From positions 310,001-374,000 of the forward strand of contig NZ_JASKMS010000002.1 of assembly GCF_030124145.1 (NCBI RefSeq): a DNA stretch of 64,000 nucleotides, given 5' to 3'. A program made the translations under genes and the position numbers. Each line of letters opens with the position of its first letter. Within the stretch, counting starts at the first letter, position 1. Under the pieces are notes generated by a model. It saw only the letters and a program-made list of their open reading frames with translations. It had not been told where the DNA came from and did not search any database. This DNA is from Streptomyces sp. 378. GTDB taxonomy: Bacteria; Actinomycetota; Actinomycetes; Streptomycetales; Streptomycetaceae. Shown piece after piece: positions 55,720 through 64,000 of this stretch.

Positions 55720-57441
55720 TCAGGCCGGTTGCGCCTCCGGGGTGCGCTCCAGCCACGGCAGGGCGCCGCGGTCGCTCGCGCCGAGCCGGGCGTAGGCGCT
55801 GTACAGGTGGTTGCCGACGGTGCGGATCGACAGGGTGAGGCGTTCGGCGATCTGCCGGTTGGTCAGGCCGGCCGCGGCGAGGGCGACGATCTGCCGCTGG
55901 CGGGCCGTGAGGTCACCGAGAACCAGCCCGGACAGTGCCGGGGTGCGGGCGCCCTGGCAGCGCCGGGCCAGGGCGACGGCCCGGGTGCGGGAGTGCCGGG
56001 CGGCGCGCGGGTCGTGGTGGGCGGCCACGGCCTGTGCGTACGCCTCGGCGGCGAACAGCAGGAAGCCCCGCCGCTCCAGTTCCCCGGCCACGTCGTCCAG
56101 GTCCGGTCCGTCGGCGCGGGTGAGCGCGTCGGCGTGCCGGGCGAAGACGCCGTCGAGCCGGTCGATGACCTTCTCCGGGGCGCCGAGGCGCACGGCGTCG
56201 TAGGGATCGGTGACGGCCGCCGGGTCCAGGTCGCCCGGGCAGGTCAAGGCCGCCGCCGCGCGGGCGAGTTCCGTCCGGCACGCCGGGTCCCCGGGGTCGC
56301 CCCGCAGGCCTTCCCGGGCCCAGGCCGCCGCCTCTCCCACCTCCCCGCGCAGCCGCGCGAACCGAGCGCGCACCGCGGCGTACCGGCCGGGCAGCGGGCC
56401 GCCCTCGGCGACCGTCCACTCCCCCACCGGTGTGGGCATCGCCCGTACGTCGTGCCGGCCGATCCGGTGAGCCAGGGCTGCCGCTTCGGCGTCGAGGGCG
56501 GCGGCGTGCGCGTGGGGAGTCCGGGCCAGCCGCCGCGCCCTCAGCCGGCCCGCCGCGGCCCGGAGCACCGGTCCGTACAGAGGGTGGGCGAGCCGGACGG
56601 CGCCGTGCTCGTCGATCTCGATGAGGCCGTCGGACTCCAGGACTTCGAGGACATCGAGGTCGAGGTCGTCCAGGTCCGACGGCAGGGGTTCGGCGAAGGC
56701 GAGGCGGTCGAGGGCCTCTCGTTCGAGGGGGCGGTCGCGGCCGAGGACGGCTGCGGTGCGCTCCCGCACGGCCGGGGTCAGCACAACCGGGCCCCGCCAG
56801 GCCCGTTCGCCGGTGTCCGGGACGGGCGTCAGCAGCCCGCGCACCGCCGTCAGCAGGTCGCGCAGCAGCCGCAGATCGCCCTGGGCCAGGCGGCGCAGCC
56901 GGTTGACGGTGAGCGCGTCGAGAGGGCCGGCGCCGGCTGTGAGGAGCCGGCCGGTCTCCTCCTCGGGCAGCGGCTTCAGCGCGAGCCGGGGCAGGAGTTC
57001 ACCGGTCCACAGCCGGGCGATCGCACCGGGCACCGGGCTGCCGTCCGTGGCGACGACCAGCAGCCGGGTGCGTCCGTGCACGGCCAGTTGGTGGACCAGG
57101 GCGGCGGAGGCGTCGTCGAGAAGGTGCGCGTCGTCCACCAGCAGCGTGCGGATGCCGGAGAGCGACCGGACCGCGCGGTGCAGGGTGACCGACTCGGGCA
57201 GCAGATGGGCGAACGCGGCGAAGGGGATGGTCCGGCTCTCGGGCGTACCGGCCGCCCGGGCCCGGTCGGTGCCGCGGACCGCCTCCACGGCGAGGCGCGT
57301 CTTGCCGCAGCCCGCCGGGCCCGTCACCACGATGCCGCGCCGCACACCGGTCAACGACCGGCGGACCAGTCCCAGTTCGTCATCCCGCCCGGCGAACGGC
57401 CAGGGCGGCTCCAGCGTCGTCGCGTGCCTCTCGTAGGTCAT
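55720..57441 (-). CDS. LuxR-family transcriptional regulator with AAA-type ATPase domain
   Basis: 573 residues from ATG 57441; GTG 57468 would add nine. Walker A is GPAGCGKT (near 45), Walker B is LLVDDAHLL, and the middle is helical. The C-terminal LuxR helix-turn-helix (about 510-565) reads LTARQRQIVALAAAGLTNRQIAERLTLSIRTVGNHL. This is the layout of small LAL/MalT-like regulators, usually activators that respond to ligand and ATP. It is convergent with the CHAT gene (42 bp) and divergent from the metzincin-like gene, which is its most likely direct target. Target unproven. Confidence 0.9.
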   Translation of the reverse strand: MTYERHATTLEPPWPFAGRDDELGLVRRSLTGVRRGIVVTGPAGCGKTRLAVEAVRGTDRARAAGTPESRTIPFAAFAHLLPESVTLHRAVRSLSGIRTLLVDDAHLLDDASAALVHQLAVHGRTRLLVVATDGSPVPGAIARLWTGELLPRLALKPLPEEETGRLLTAGAGPLDALTVNRLRRLAQGDLRLLRDLLTAVRGLLTPVPDTGERAWRGPVVLTPAVRERTAAVLGRDRPLEREALDRLAFAEPLPSDLDDLDLDVLEVLESDGLIEIDEHGAVRLAHPLYGPVLRAAAGRLRARRLARTPHAHAAALDAEAAALAHRIGRHDVRAMPTPVGEWTVAEGGPLPGRYAAVRARFARLRGEVGEAAAWAREGLRGDPGDPACRTELARAAAALTCPGDLDPAAVTDPYDAVRLGAPEKVIDRLDGVFARHADALTRADGPDLDDVAGELERRGFLLFAAEAYAQAVAAHHDPRAARHSRTRAVALARRCQGARTPALSGLVLGDLTARQRQIVALAAAGLTNRQIAERLTLSIRTVGNHLYSAYARLGASDRGALPWLERTPEAQPA

Positions 57442-57540
57442 CACACAGGTATGAGCGTGGCTACTCACTTCTGATACAGGGTGACTTGAGTAGCCCCCGA
57501 CTCAGGCGCCCGGGCCGGGCCGCAGGGCAGGCTGTGGCCC

Positions 57541-58626
57541 ATGACCGCACGCTACTGCTCGCTGGCACAGGCGCCGGCGCCCGCCTTCGCACCGGGGCTG
57601 GCGGCCGAGCGGCTGAGCGCACTCGCGAGCGGGCGGCGGATGTGGGTCAACGGCACCGTTCTGCACTACTGGTTCTTCGACGGCGACACCGACGCCTCCG
57701 TCATCCCCGTGCCGGGGAGGGGGATGACGCGGCGGGTGTCGTGGGCCGGTGCCGAGGAGCAGCGGGACGTGGTGCGCGCGGGTTTCCGGGAGTGGCAGGA
57801 CCTGGGCATCGGGATCACGTTCGCCGAGGCGGACGACCGCTCGGAGGCCGAACTGCGCATCGGGTTCCAGGCCGGCGACGGCTCCTGGTCCGCGGTGGGC
57901 CGGGCGGCACTGCCGGCCGGCCGGCACGAACGCACCATGAACTTCGGCTGGGACCTGACCGCGCCGGGGGGACGTGCGACGGCCCTGCACCAGATCGGGC
58001 ACGCGCTCGGCCTGCTGCACGAGCACCAGAGCCCGTTCGCCGGCATCCACTGGGACGACGAGGCCGTGTACGCCGAACTGGCGGGCCCGCCCCACCACTG
58101 GAGCCGGGAGCGGACGCACTACAACATCCTGCGCAAGCTCGGCCCCGACGAGGTGAACCACTCCGTCTGGGACCCGCAGTCGATCATGGAGTTCCCGTTC
58201 CCGTCGGGGCTGATCCTGGAACCGGAGCAGTACCGCGGTGGCCTGCATCCGCCCGGCACCCTGTCCGCCGCCGACAAGGAGGCGGTGCTGCGCTGGTATC
58301 CGCCGGCGCATCCGCGGGGTGCGCCCGCGCTGGTGCCGTTCCGTTCGGCGCCGCTCGGGCTCGGCGCGGGCGAACAGGCGGACTTCGTGATCGATCCGCC
58401 CGAGACCCGCACGTACACGCTGGGCACCTTCGGCGACTGCGACGCCGTCGTCGTGGTCTTCGAGGAGCGGGACGGGCGACCCCGCTATCTCGCCGGACAG
58501 GACGACGGGGGAACTCCGCACAACGCCACGATCGGCGCCCGGCTCGTCAAGGGCCGCCGCTACCCCGTCCGCGTACGCCTGTACTCCGCCCGGGGTTCCG
58601 GCGAGACGGCGGTGATGTGCTGGTGA
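57541..58626 (+). CDS. Metzincin-like (M12/astacin-type) protein with Gln in place of catalytic Glu
   Basis: 361 residues. The zinc-binding motif HxxxHxxGxxH is present at His150-His154-His160 (HQIGHALGLLH), and a Met-turn follows at SIMEF. The residue after the first His, a catalytic Glu in active enzymes, is Gln151. The C-terminal 80 residues are beta-rich (ETRTYTLGTFGDCDAVVVVFEERDG, a pre-peptidase-like domain). There is no classical signal peptide, although the N terminus (MTARYCSLAQAPAPAFAPGL) is Ala/Pro-rich. With Gln the protein should bind zinc but have greatly reduced proteolysis. Divergent from the LuxR gene, convergent with the membrane sensor gene. Confidence 0.85.
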   Translation: MTARYCSLAQAPAPAFAPGLAAERLSALASGRRMWVNGTVLHYWFFDGDTDASVIPVPGRGMTRRVSWAGAEEQRDVVRAGFREWQDLGIGITFAEADDRSEAELRIGFQAGDGSWSAVGRAALPAGRHERTMNFGWDLTAPGGRATALHQIGHALGLLHEHQSPFAGIHWDDEAVYAELAGPPHHWSRERTHYNILRKLGPDEVNHSVWDPQSIMEFPFPSGLILEPEQYRGGLHPPGTLSAADKEAVLRWYPPAHPRGAPALVPFRSAPLGLGAGEQADFVIDPPETRTYTLGTFGDCDAVVVVFEERDGRPRYLAGQDDGGTPHNATIGARLVKGRRYPVRVRLYSARGSGETAVMCW

Positions 58627-58679
58627 CGGCACTGATCCGCCGCGCGGACACCTGAGCCACAGTCCGGCACCGGGGGAGC

Positions 58680-58721
58680 GGTCGAGGACGTCGCCCATGG
58701 GGGTGGGTGACGTCCTCGACC
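58680..58721. terminator. Bidirectional hairpin terminator
   Basis: GGTCGAGGACGTC (58680-58692) and its perfect complement (58709-58721) form a 13-bp stem with a 16-nt loop between two convergent genes. It probably ends both transcripts. Confidence 0.8.
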
Positions 58722-58774
58722 ACGCCACACGAGCCGGCGCGCGGGAAGCCGAGGACATGGCCACGCGGCCGGAT

Positions 58775-61096
58775 TCACGCCCGGGGCTCGCTGCACACCC
58801 CGAGTTCCTCGATGTCCTCGTCCTGGTTCGTCACCTCCTGGACCTTCTGGACGCCGCCCAGGATGGCGTCGAGGTTCGCGGACTTCCCGTCCCTGACCAC
58901 GGCGGCCACGGTCCGCAGCACCGCCTCGTGGAACGCGTCCCGTACGGCGGGCCGCATGACGTCGGAGGCGTCGAGGCAGCGCGGCACCTCGGTCTGCAGG
59001 AACCTCGCGTAGATCGCGCGGGCGGTGGAGTCCACCTCGCCGTGGTCGGCGATCTCCGTCATGACCGGGAGCATCGCCGAGTACATGGTGCCCTGGCCGG
59101 CCCATCTCTGCTGCCCGTCCTCGGAGAAGAGGGCGCGCAGCGCCTTGCGGGCCGGTTCCCTGTCGTTGAAGAGCGCGGCGAAATCTCCGGACACCTCATA
59201 GGCCCGTGTCCGGTAGGGCCCGCCGGGGAGCAGGGGTGCGGCGTCGGTGAGGCGGGCGCCGTCGTCACCTTGCGCGAAGGAGCCCTGATGCTCGAGGGCG
59301 CAGCGGGGGGTGGTCTCGCGGAAGGCGGTGCCGTCGCGCCGTTGCAGAGCGCCGGGGCCGCGCCAGTCGGTGGTCAGTGCCTGTTCTGCCCGGTGGCGGT
59401 CCGTGGCGAGGAAATCCGCCCACTGCCGCCATGCCTCCCGGACCGGTCCCTTCGTCCACATCGTGGCGGCCTTCTTGCCGGTGCCGCGGGCCCAGTCCGC
59501 GTAGACGTCCGGTCCGGCCCGCTGCAGCACGATGTCCTCGATCCAGTCGGTGCCGGGCCATCCGGCGGCGCCGTCCTCGCCCATGCCGAGGCACCAGGAG
59601 GACGGGGTGTCGGGGCGGCCGACGGCGTCGCGGGACTGCCACACGATGCTCTTCAGGTTGGCGTTGACCGGCCACCAGTAGGTGTGGCCCTTGCCGTCCG
59701 GACGCCAGGGCCCCGCGTAGCGCAGGCCCTCGACCAGGTCGTCGAGCGGCTTCAGGTGCTTCTCGGCGCGGTACTGGGCGAGTTCCCCGATGCCGGGCAT
59801 GATCGCGATGTCGGGCGGGTCACCGGCCTGGACCCGCGAGAGCAGCACCTCGCGCTGGGCGGGGGTGCCTTGATAGCTGACGCGAATGCCGGCGGCTTTC
59901 ATCAGGCCGCGGAAGCGCTCTTCCTCCTTGCCCGTCCACGGGCCGAGTACGGTGACGACCGGGTCACGCTCCAGGAGTTGCGGGGTGGCGATCGCCGCCA
60001 GGACGGCCAACGCGGCCGCCGCGGCGATCCAGCGGCGTCCCTTCGTGCGGGTCACCCGGTTCCACGAGCCGCGCGCCCACGACCAGTCGACCGGGCGCTC
60101 CGGGTAGTCGGTGGTGAGCCGGGCGACGAGACCGGCGACGGCGGCGCAGATGCCGGCCAGCCCCACGACGACGTAGACACCGTTCCACCAGCCGAACACG
60201 GACAGGTCGGGCAGGCCGGCGGCGGCGACCCGCTGCTGCGCGGCCGTGAGGTCCCCGGCGCTTCCGGGGAGCGAGTCCGTCAGGGCGATGTGCAGGATCT
60301 CCGAGAGATGGTCGCGTGCGGTGTTCAGGCCCTGGACGGTACGCCAGGCCAGGAAGGCCGGCACGGTGGCCAGCGCCAGGGGAGCGGCGGCGCCGGCCAG
60401 GATCCAGGGGGCCAACAGCCGACCGCAGCGCCGGCTGATGACTCGGCACGCGAGGCCCGCCACGGTGGCGGCGGCGGCCAGCGCGGCGGCCGCCATCACC
60501 CAGGAGGCCGTCAACAGCACGCCCTGGTCGGACAGTTCGCCGGCCCGGCGTCGTTCGGCTTTGGCGACCTTGTCGAGGCGGTCGAGCAGACCGGTGTCCG
60601 GGCGCTCCAGCAGGGCGCGGGCTTCGGCGAGCTTCTCGCTCCGCATCTCGTCGTCCGCCTGGTACTTGACCGTGGCGAGCGTGATGGCGTTGCTGTAGGC
60701 CTCCAGCAGGCCGTTGGCCGCGGAGATGTCCTGGTCCATGCCGCTGCCGACGTGGTCCGCGAGCTGGGTGAGGCCCTGGTCCGCGGCGGCGAGCTGGCTC
60801 TGGGCCGTCTCACCCGCCCCGACCGTACCGGCGACCCCCCGCTTGATCGAGTGCCGGGCCGCCTCGTCGGCACGCAGCACGGCGAGCCTGACGGCTGCCG
60901 AGCCCCGTACCGACGGCGCGACATCGTCACGTAACTCCTTTACCTGAGCGTCGAGTTGTGGCACGGCCACGGCGGTGAGCAGACTGACGCCGACGGCGGC
61001 GCAGCCGAGGAAGGCCCACAGGTGACGCAACAGCAGCCGTCGTGTGCTCACGCCGCGCCGGGCCGCGCCCGGCCGCTGCTCGCGCCCTCTCCTCAC
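58775..61096 (-). CDS. Membrane sensor fusing GlnX-like region and solute-binding domain
   Basis: 773 residues from GTG 61096, overlapping the VWA-gene stop by 4 bp. Membrane segments are near 24-46, 193-219, 228-251, 303-325 and 356-372. Between the first two lies an extracellular helical domain, and a second lies between the third and fourth. Residues 378-773 form an extracellular type-1 solute-binding protein (start VVTVLGPWTGKEEERFRGLM; later DIAIMPGIGELAQY, WWPVNANLKSIVW). Mycobacterial PknG is encoded with GlnH (binding protein) and GlnX (membrane protein); here the two roles appear joined in one chain. Ligand unknown, perhaps amino acid or sugar. Confidence 0.75.
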   Translation of the reverse strand: MRRGREQRPGAARRGVSTRRLLLRHLWAFLGCAAVGVSLLTAVAVPQLDAQVKELRDDVAPSVRGSAAVRLAVLRADEAARHSIKRGVAGTVGAGETAQSQLAAADQGLTQLADHVGSGMDQDISAANGLLEAYSNAITLATVKYQADDEMRSEKLAEARALLERPDTGLLDRLDKVAKAERRRAGELSDQGVLLTASWVMAAAALAAAATVAGLACRVISRRCGRLLAPWILAGAAAPLALATVPAFLAWRTVQGLNTARDHLSEILHIALTDSLPGSAGDLTAAQQRVAAAGLPDLSVFGWWNGVYVVVGLAGICAAVAGLVARLTTDYPERPVDWSWARGSWNRVTRTKGRRWIAAAAALAVLAAIATPQLLERDPVVTVLGPWTGKEEERFRGLMKAAGIRVSYQGTPAQREVLLSRVQAGDPPDIAIMPGIGELAQYRAEKHLKPLDDLVEGLRYAGPWRPDGKGHTYWWPVNANLKSIVWQSRDAVGRPDTPSSWCLGMGEDGAAGWPGTDWIEDIVLQRAGPDVYADWARGTGKKAATMWTKGPVREAWRQWADFLATDRHRAEQALTTDWRGPGALQRRDGTAFRETTPRCALEHQGSFAQGDDGARLTDAAPLLPGGPYRTRAYEVSGDFAALFNDREPARKALRALFSEDGQQRWAGQGTMYSAMLPVMTEIADHGEVDSTARAIYARFLQTEVPRCLDASDVMRPAVRDAFHEAVLRTVAAVVRDGKSANLDAILGGVQKVQEVTNQDEDIEELGVCSEPRA

Positions 61097-62571
61097 GACA
61101 GTTCCTTTCCGCAGCGCACGCAGTAGAAGGCCCCGGGGACGGCCGGTTCCCGGCAGTCCGGGCGGGGGCAGACGGTGCGCTGTCGGCCCGCCGTGCGGCG
61201 CGTGCCGCCGTTCGCCGACCGGGCGCCGAGGCGCAGCAGCGTGACGCTGACCCGGTGGGTGTCGGCGGGCAGGTGCACGCTCACGGAACCGGCGGCGGCG
61301 TCGTGGATGTCACCCCAGGCCTTGATCTCGTCGAGGACCCAGCGCACCCGCAGCCGGTGGGCCACCGCGGCGGCCTGGCCCAGGTGCCGTTCCGCGTCCG
61401 CTCTTCGACCGGCTCCCAAGGAGGTGAGTCCCTTCTTGAGATGGGCGATCATCCGGTTCTGCGAGTCGAGGAAGCGGCTGCTGTCACCGGTCGTCTCGTC
61501 GCTCGCGCCCGAGGCGGTTCGTGGGGGCGGGAGGCCGGGATCACGCCAGCAGGCGGTGACGGCCTCGTGCCGGGGTCCCAGCGAGACCATGGCGAACTGG
61601 AGCACTTCGCCGAGCGGATCACCGGCGCCGTCGACGCGCAGGTCGAGCAGGAACTCGCTGCCGGTACCCGCCGGGTCCCACGGCAGGGCGTGGAACACGT
61701 GACGGGCCGGTCCCGACGACGGCTCGGCGGCGAGTTCCAGGTGCTGGGGCTTGAACTGGACGACCGACTCGACGCGCACGCCGGGGCGCACGGTGACCTC
61801 CAGCGGCAGCGCGGGGACGGCCCGGCGGCAGGCCCGTCGGACCGCCGCGGCGAGTTCGGCGGTGAAGTCCGGTCCCGCGGCGTCAGCCGTCCCCCGCAGA
61901 CGGCTGACGATCCGCTCCAGCGGCTGGTAGTCCCAGTCCGCGCCGACGGCCACGACCTCACAGGTGAACCGGGCGCCACAGGCCGCCAGTTCCTCGGTGA
62001 GCGAGGCGTCCTCGTATCCGGTGCTCCCGTCGGTGACGAGCAGCAGCCGGCACAGCGGCCGGTCGCACCCGGCGAAAGTCCGCCGGGCCTCGGCCAGCCA
62101 TCCTTCGTAACCGGTGGGTGCCCGTGCGCCGTCGGCGGCCAGCGGGGCCGCGCCCATCGCGAAGGCCGCGTTGACCCGGTGCTTGCGGTCGGCCGGCGCC
62201 CATGCGCCGGGTTCCGCCGGGTAGTAACGCAGGGGCCCTTCGTCGCGCCCGCCGGCCGCCGCGAGCACGGCGAACGACACACCTGAGGGCATGGCGGCGA
62301 GCGCTGCCCGCATCGCCGTCATCATGCGCTCCCGGCGGTGTTCGGCGAGGTCGAGCGCGATGAGCAGGGCGAGCTGCCCGGGGTCCGCGTGGTCGCCCTG
62401 TGCCCGGTCGAGGACGGTCACCTTCACCTGCGCGAGCAGCCTGACCGACTCGCCCGGGATCCGCGGTACGAGCTCGGGCTCGTCGACGTCGACGACGAGG
62501 GTGGTGGTGTAGGGCCCCGCGCTTTCGCCGCCGGGCGGCGGCATCGGGTCCGGCTCGGCCGAAGAGCTCAT
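61093..62571 (-). CDS. VWA-like protein with C-terminal zinc ribbon
   Basis: 492 residues from ATG 62571, preceded by AGGAGG. Residues about 55-240 have the alternating strand/helix order of a von Willebrand A domain, but the metal site normally DxSxS reads DLAEH, so it is degenerate. A beta region (about 260-360) and a helical region (about 370-430) follow, and the end holds a zinc ribbon (CPRPDCREP then FYCVRCGKEL). No membrane segment. It lies between the PknG-like gene (52 bp) and the membrane sensor (overlap), so it may scaffold the two or be a PknG substrate. This is inference. Confidence 0.8.
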   Translation of the reverse strand: MSSSAEPDPMPPPGGESAGPYTTTLVVDVDEPELVPRIPGESVRLLAQVKVTVLDRAQGDHADPGQLALLIALDLAEHRRERMMTAMRAALAAMPSGVSFAVLAAAGGRDEGPLRYYPAEPGAWAPADRKHRVNAAFAMGAAPLAADGARAPTGYEGWLAEARRTFAGCDRPLCRLLLVTDGSTGYEDASLTEELAACGARFTCEVVAVGADWDYQPLERIVSRLRGTADAAGPDFTAELAAAVRRACRRAVPALPLEVTVRPGVRVESVVQFKPQHLELAAEPSSGPARHVFHALPWDPAGTGSEFLLDLRVDGAGDPLGEVLQFAMVSLGPRHEAVTACWRDPGLPPPRTASGASDETTGDSSRFLDSQNRMIAHLKKGLTSLGAGRRADAERHLGQAAAVAHRLRVRWVLDEIKAWGDIHDAAAGSVSVHLPADTHRVSVTLLRLGARSANGGTRRTAGRQRTVCPRPDCREPAVPGAFYCVRCGKELS

Positions 62572-62623
62572 CAGGTCCTCCTGTCGGGTGCTGTGGTACG
62601 GCGGCTCGGACACCGGCGGCCTC

Positions 62624-64000
62624 TCATGTCACCGTCGTCGGACGGACGGCGTGGGCGCGCTCCACCAGGGCCTCGCTGAAGTCCGGGTCGGCGGCGGCGA
62701 GGTCCAGGTAGTCGCGCTCCAGCAGGACGCGGACCTCCAGCGCCCGGCATTCGTCGGGGGTCGGTTCGTACGCGGGGCGCCACCAGCGGCGCAGGGGGTG
62801 CGGGCGGCGCGCGGCGGCCTCGCCCGCGTCGGTGATGGCGTGCTTCAGGTGCAGCGCGGCGAGCTGCCACTCGTTGACCTCGATGCGCAGCCGGAGTTCG
62901 TCGAGCGGTGCGAGGACCAGCTCCCGTTCCTGTGAGGGGCGGTTCCGGTCCGCGACGTGTGCGGTGAGCACCGCCTCGGCGGCCTCCGGCGAGGGCAGGT
63001 CCTCTGGGCCGTGGCCCAGGCAGGCGGCCCGGATCCGGGTGGCGGCCCGCTGGGCCAGGGTGCGGCCACGGGTGCCACGCGGCACGCGTTCGAGGGCGGC
63101 CAGTGCCTGGTCGCGGTCGTGCTCGTCGAGAGCGAGGCGGGCCAGGCCCAGGGCGGCGCCGCAGTGTGCCGGGTTGCGCAGATGCACCGCGTGGAACAGA
63201 TCGCGGGCCCGGGCCCGTGCCGCGGCGGCGTCCGGTGCCCGTGCTGCCGCGTGGGCGGCGCACTCGTAGGCGTAGGCGAGGGCCAGTTTCGGGGCGTACT
63301 CCCCCGGCAGGTCGGCGCGGACCACTTCGAAGCTCCGGCACGCCTCGGCCAGGTCCGCCGCCAGGCCGGCGGGCCGCCCCGACGCGCCGGTGCCGAACCG
63401 GGCGAGCGCGATCAGCCCTCGATGCCACTCCAGGCGCCAGCGCCGCACTTCCTCGGGCCCCGGGATGGCCTCGGCCACGGCCAGCTCCGCCTCCGCCGCG
63501 TCGACGTCGGGGGGTGCGGGATCAGTGGCGAGGGCGACGCGGACGTTGTGCAGGCAGATTTCCGCGGAGGGCTCGTCGTCGGGGGTCTGCCGGAGCCGCA
63601 CGGTGCGGGCATAGCCCCCGCTCACGCCGAACTCCGGGGTCCGCGGGTCTTTCGGGAACGGTTTGGGGACGGGGAGCCGTCGGGCGATCTCCACGGGGAT
63701 GGGCCGCCCATGGTCCAGGACGCGCAGGACGGGCGGAGTACCGCGACGCGGGGGGTCCTCGTCGGGGCGCGCGAGGTCGGATGTGGCGGGTACGTCGCCG
63801 AGCCGCTCACCGAGCCATTCCGGCGACGGGTCGAAGTAGCCGGACGGCTCGGGTGAGCCGCCCTTGCCGCGCAGCGCCCTGATCTCACGCAGGACGCCCC
63901 TGAGCTGGTCGGCCATCTCTTCCGCGTCCTTGAAGCGCGGCCCTTCCCGCACGGTCCGCGTGGCCCGGTCGATGACGGCGTCGAGCGACGTCGTGCCCAG
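62624..64000 (-). CDS. pknG: PknG-like serine/threonine kinase, C-terminal part (cut by window end)
   Basis: The frame is open to base 64000, so the kinase domain lies beyond the window. The 458 visible residues begin just after the kinase (AVIDRATRTVREGPRFKDAEEMADQLRGVLREI, the join typical of PknG) and contain a helical TPR-like domain with CAAHAAARAPDAAAARARARDLFHAVHLRNP and ALERVPRGTRGRTLAQ. In actinobacteria PknG phosphorylates GarA/OdhI and so controls 2-oxoglutarate and glutamate metabolism. It heads a three-gene operon with the VWA-like and the GlnX/solute-binding fusion proteins. Catalytic residues cannot be checked here. Confidence 0.85.
   Translation of the reverse strand: MGTTSLDAVIDRATRTVREGPRFKDAEEMADQLRGVLREIRALRGKGGSPEPSGYFDPSPEWLGERLGDVPATSDLARPDEDPPRRGTPPVLRVLDHGRPIPVEIARRLPVPKPFPKDPRTPEFGVSGGYARTVRLRQTPDDEPSAEICLHNVRVALATDPAPPDVDAAEAELAVAEAIPGPEEVRRWRLEWHRGLIALARFGTGASGRPAGLAADLAEACRSFEVVRADLPGEYAPKLALAYAYECAAHAAARAPDAAAARARARDLFHAVHLRNPAHCGAALGLARLALDEHDRDQALAALERVPRGTRGRTLAQRAATRIRAACLGHGPEDLPSPEAAEAVLTAHVADRNRPSQERELVLAPLDELRLRIEVNEWQLAALHLKHAITDAGEAAARRPHPLRRWWRPAYEPTPDECRALEVRVLLERDYLDLAAADPDFSEALVERAHAVRPTTVT

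Overview
This window comes from a Streptomyces or very close relative. The evidence is the very high G+C content with strong GC bias at third codon positions, frequent GTG/TTG starts, a near-complete coelichelin (cch) siderophore cluster in its usual gene order, a 739-residue monomeric isocitrate dehydrogenase, an MbtH-type protein, and DmdR/IdeR-type iron boxes plus Zur-type zinc boxes. Identifications were made by reading translated proteins and motifs; no database search was run.

Region 1 (0-10.8 kb) is a zinc-homeostasis block. It opens with the tail of a beta-propeller protein, followed by an aztABCD-type zinc importer with two AztD-like beta-propeller lipoproteins (aztB-aztD-aztC-aztD2 on the minus strand, aztA divergent). 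A Zur-like box lies over the divergent start. Next come a 100-residue protein with 27 histidines, an ArsR/SmtB repressor, and a second complete znuA-znuC-znuB importer preceded by a Zur-like box.

Region 2 (11-37.2 kb) is the coelichelin locus. From left to right it holds an iron-box-controlled argB-like kinase, an argA-like acetyltransferase, an amidohydrolase, cchK (MbtH), cchJ (esterase), cchI (ABC exporter half), cchH (three-module NRPS, about 10.9 kb), cchG (second exporter half), cchF (siderophore-binding lipoprotein), cchE/D/C (importer ATPase and permeases), cchB (ornithine N5-hydroxylase) and cchA (formyltransferase). Six iron boxes precede the transcription units. The arg-type genes suggest dedicated ornithine supply for a peptide built from three ornithine-derived residues and one threonine.

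Region 3 (37.2-50.4 kb) is mostly housekeeping: a CitA/CitB-type two-component pair, a small lipoprotein, an ABC exporter with a palindromic operator, a YbhN-type membrane protein, an MscS channel, a secreted M1 aminopeptidase, NADP isocitrate dehydrogenase, an 18-bp-period tandem repeat field, a DUF5713-like protein and an N-formylglutamate amidohydrolase-like enzyme.

Region 4 (50.4-58.7 kb) is the strongest candidate for an undescribed system. An ECF-like sigma factor, a small acidic beta-rich protein and a cytoplasmic subtilisin-like (S8) protease form one transcription unit, divergent from a TPR-CHAT caspase-like protease. A LuxR-type ATPase regulator and a metzincin-like protein whose catalytic Glu is replaced by Gln follow.

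Region 5 (58.7-64 kb) is a three-gene operon of a PknG-like protein (cut by the window end), a VWA-like/zinc-ribbon protein, and a membrane protein that appears to fuse a GlnX-like sensor with a solute-binding domain. This looks like a variant of the mycobacterial GlnX-GlnH-PknG nutrient-sensing pathway.
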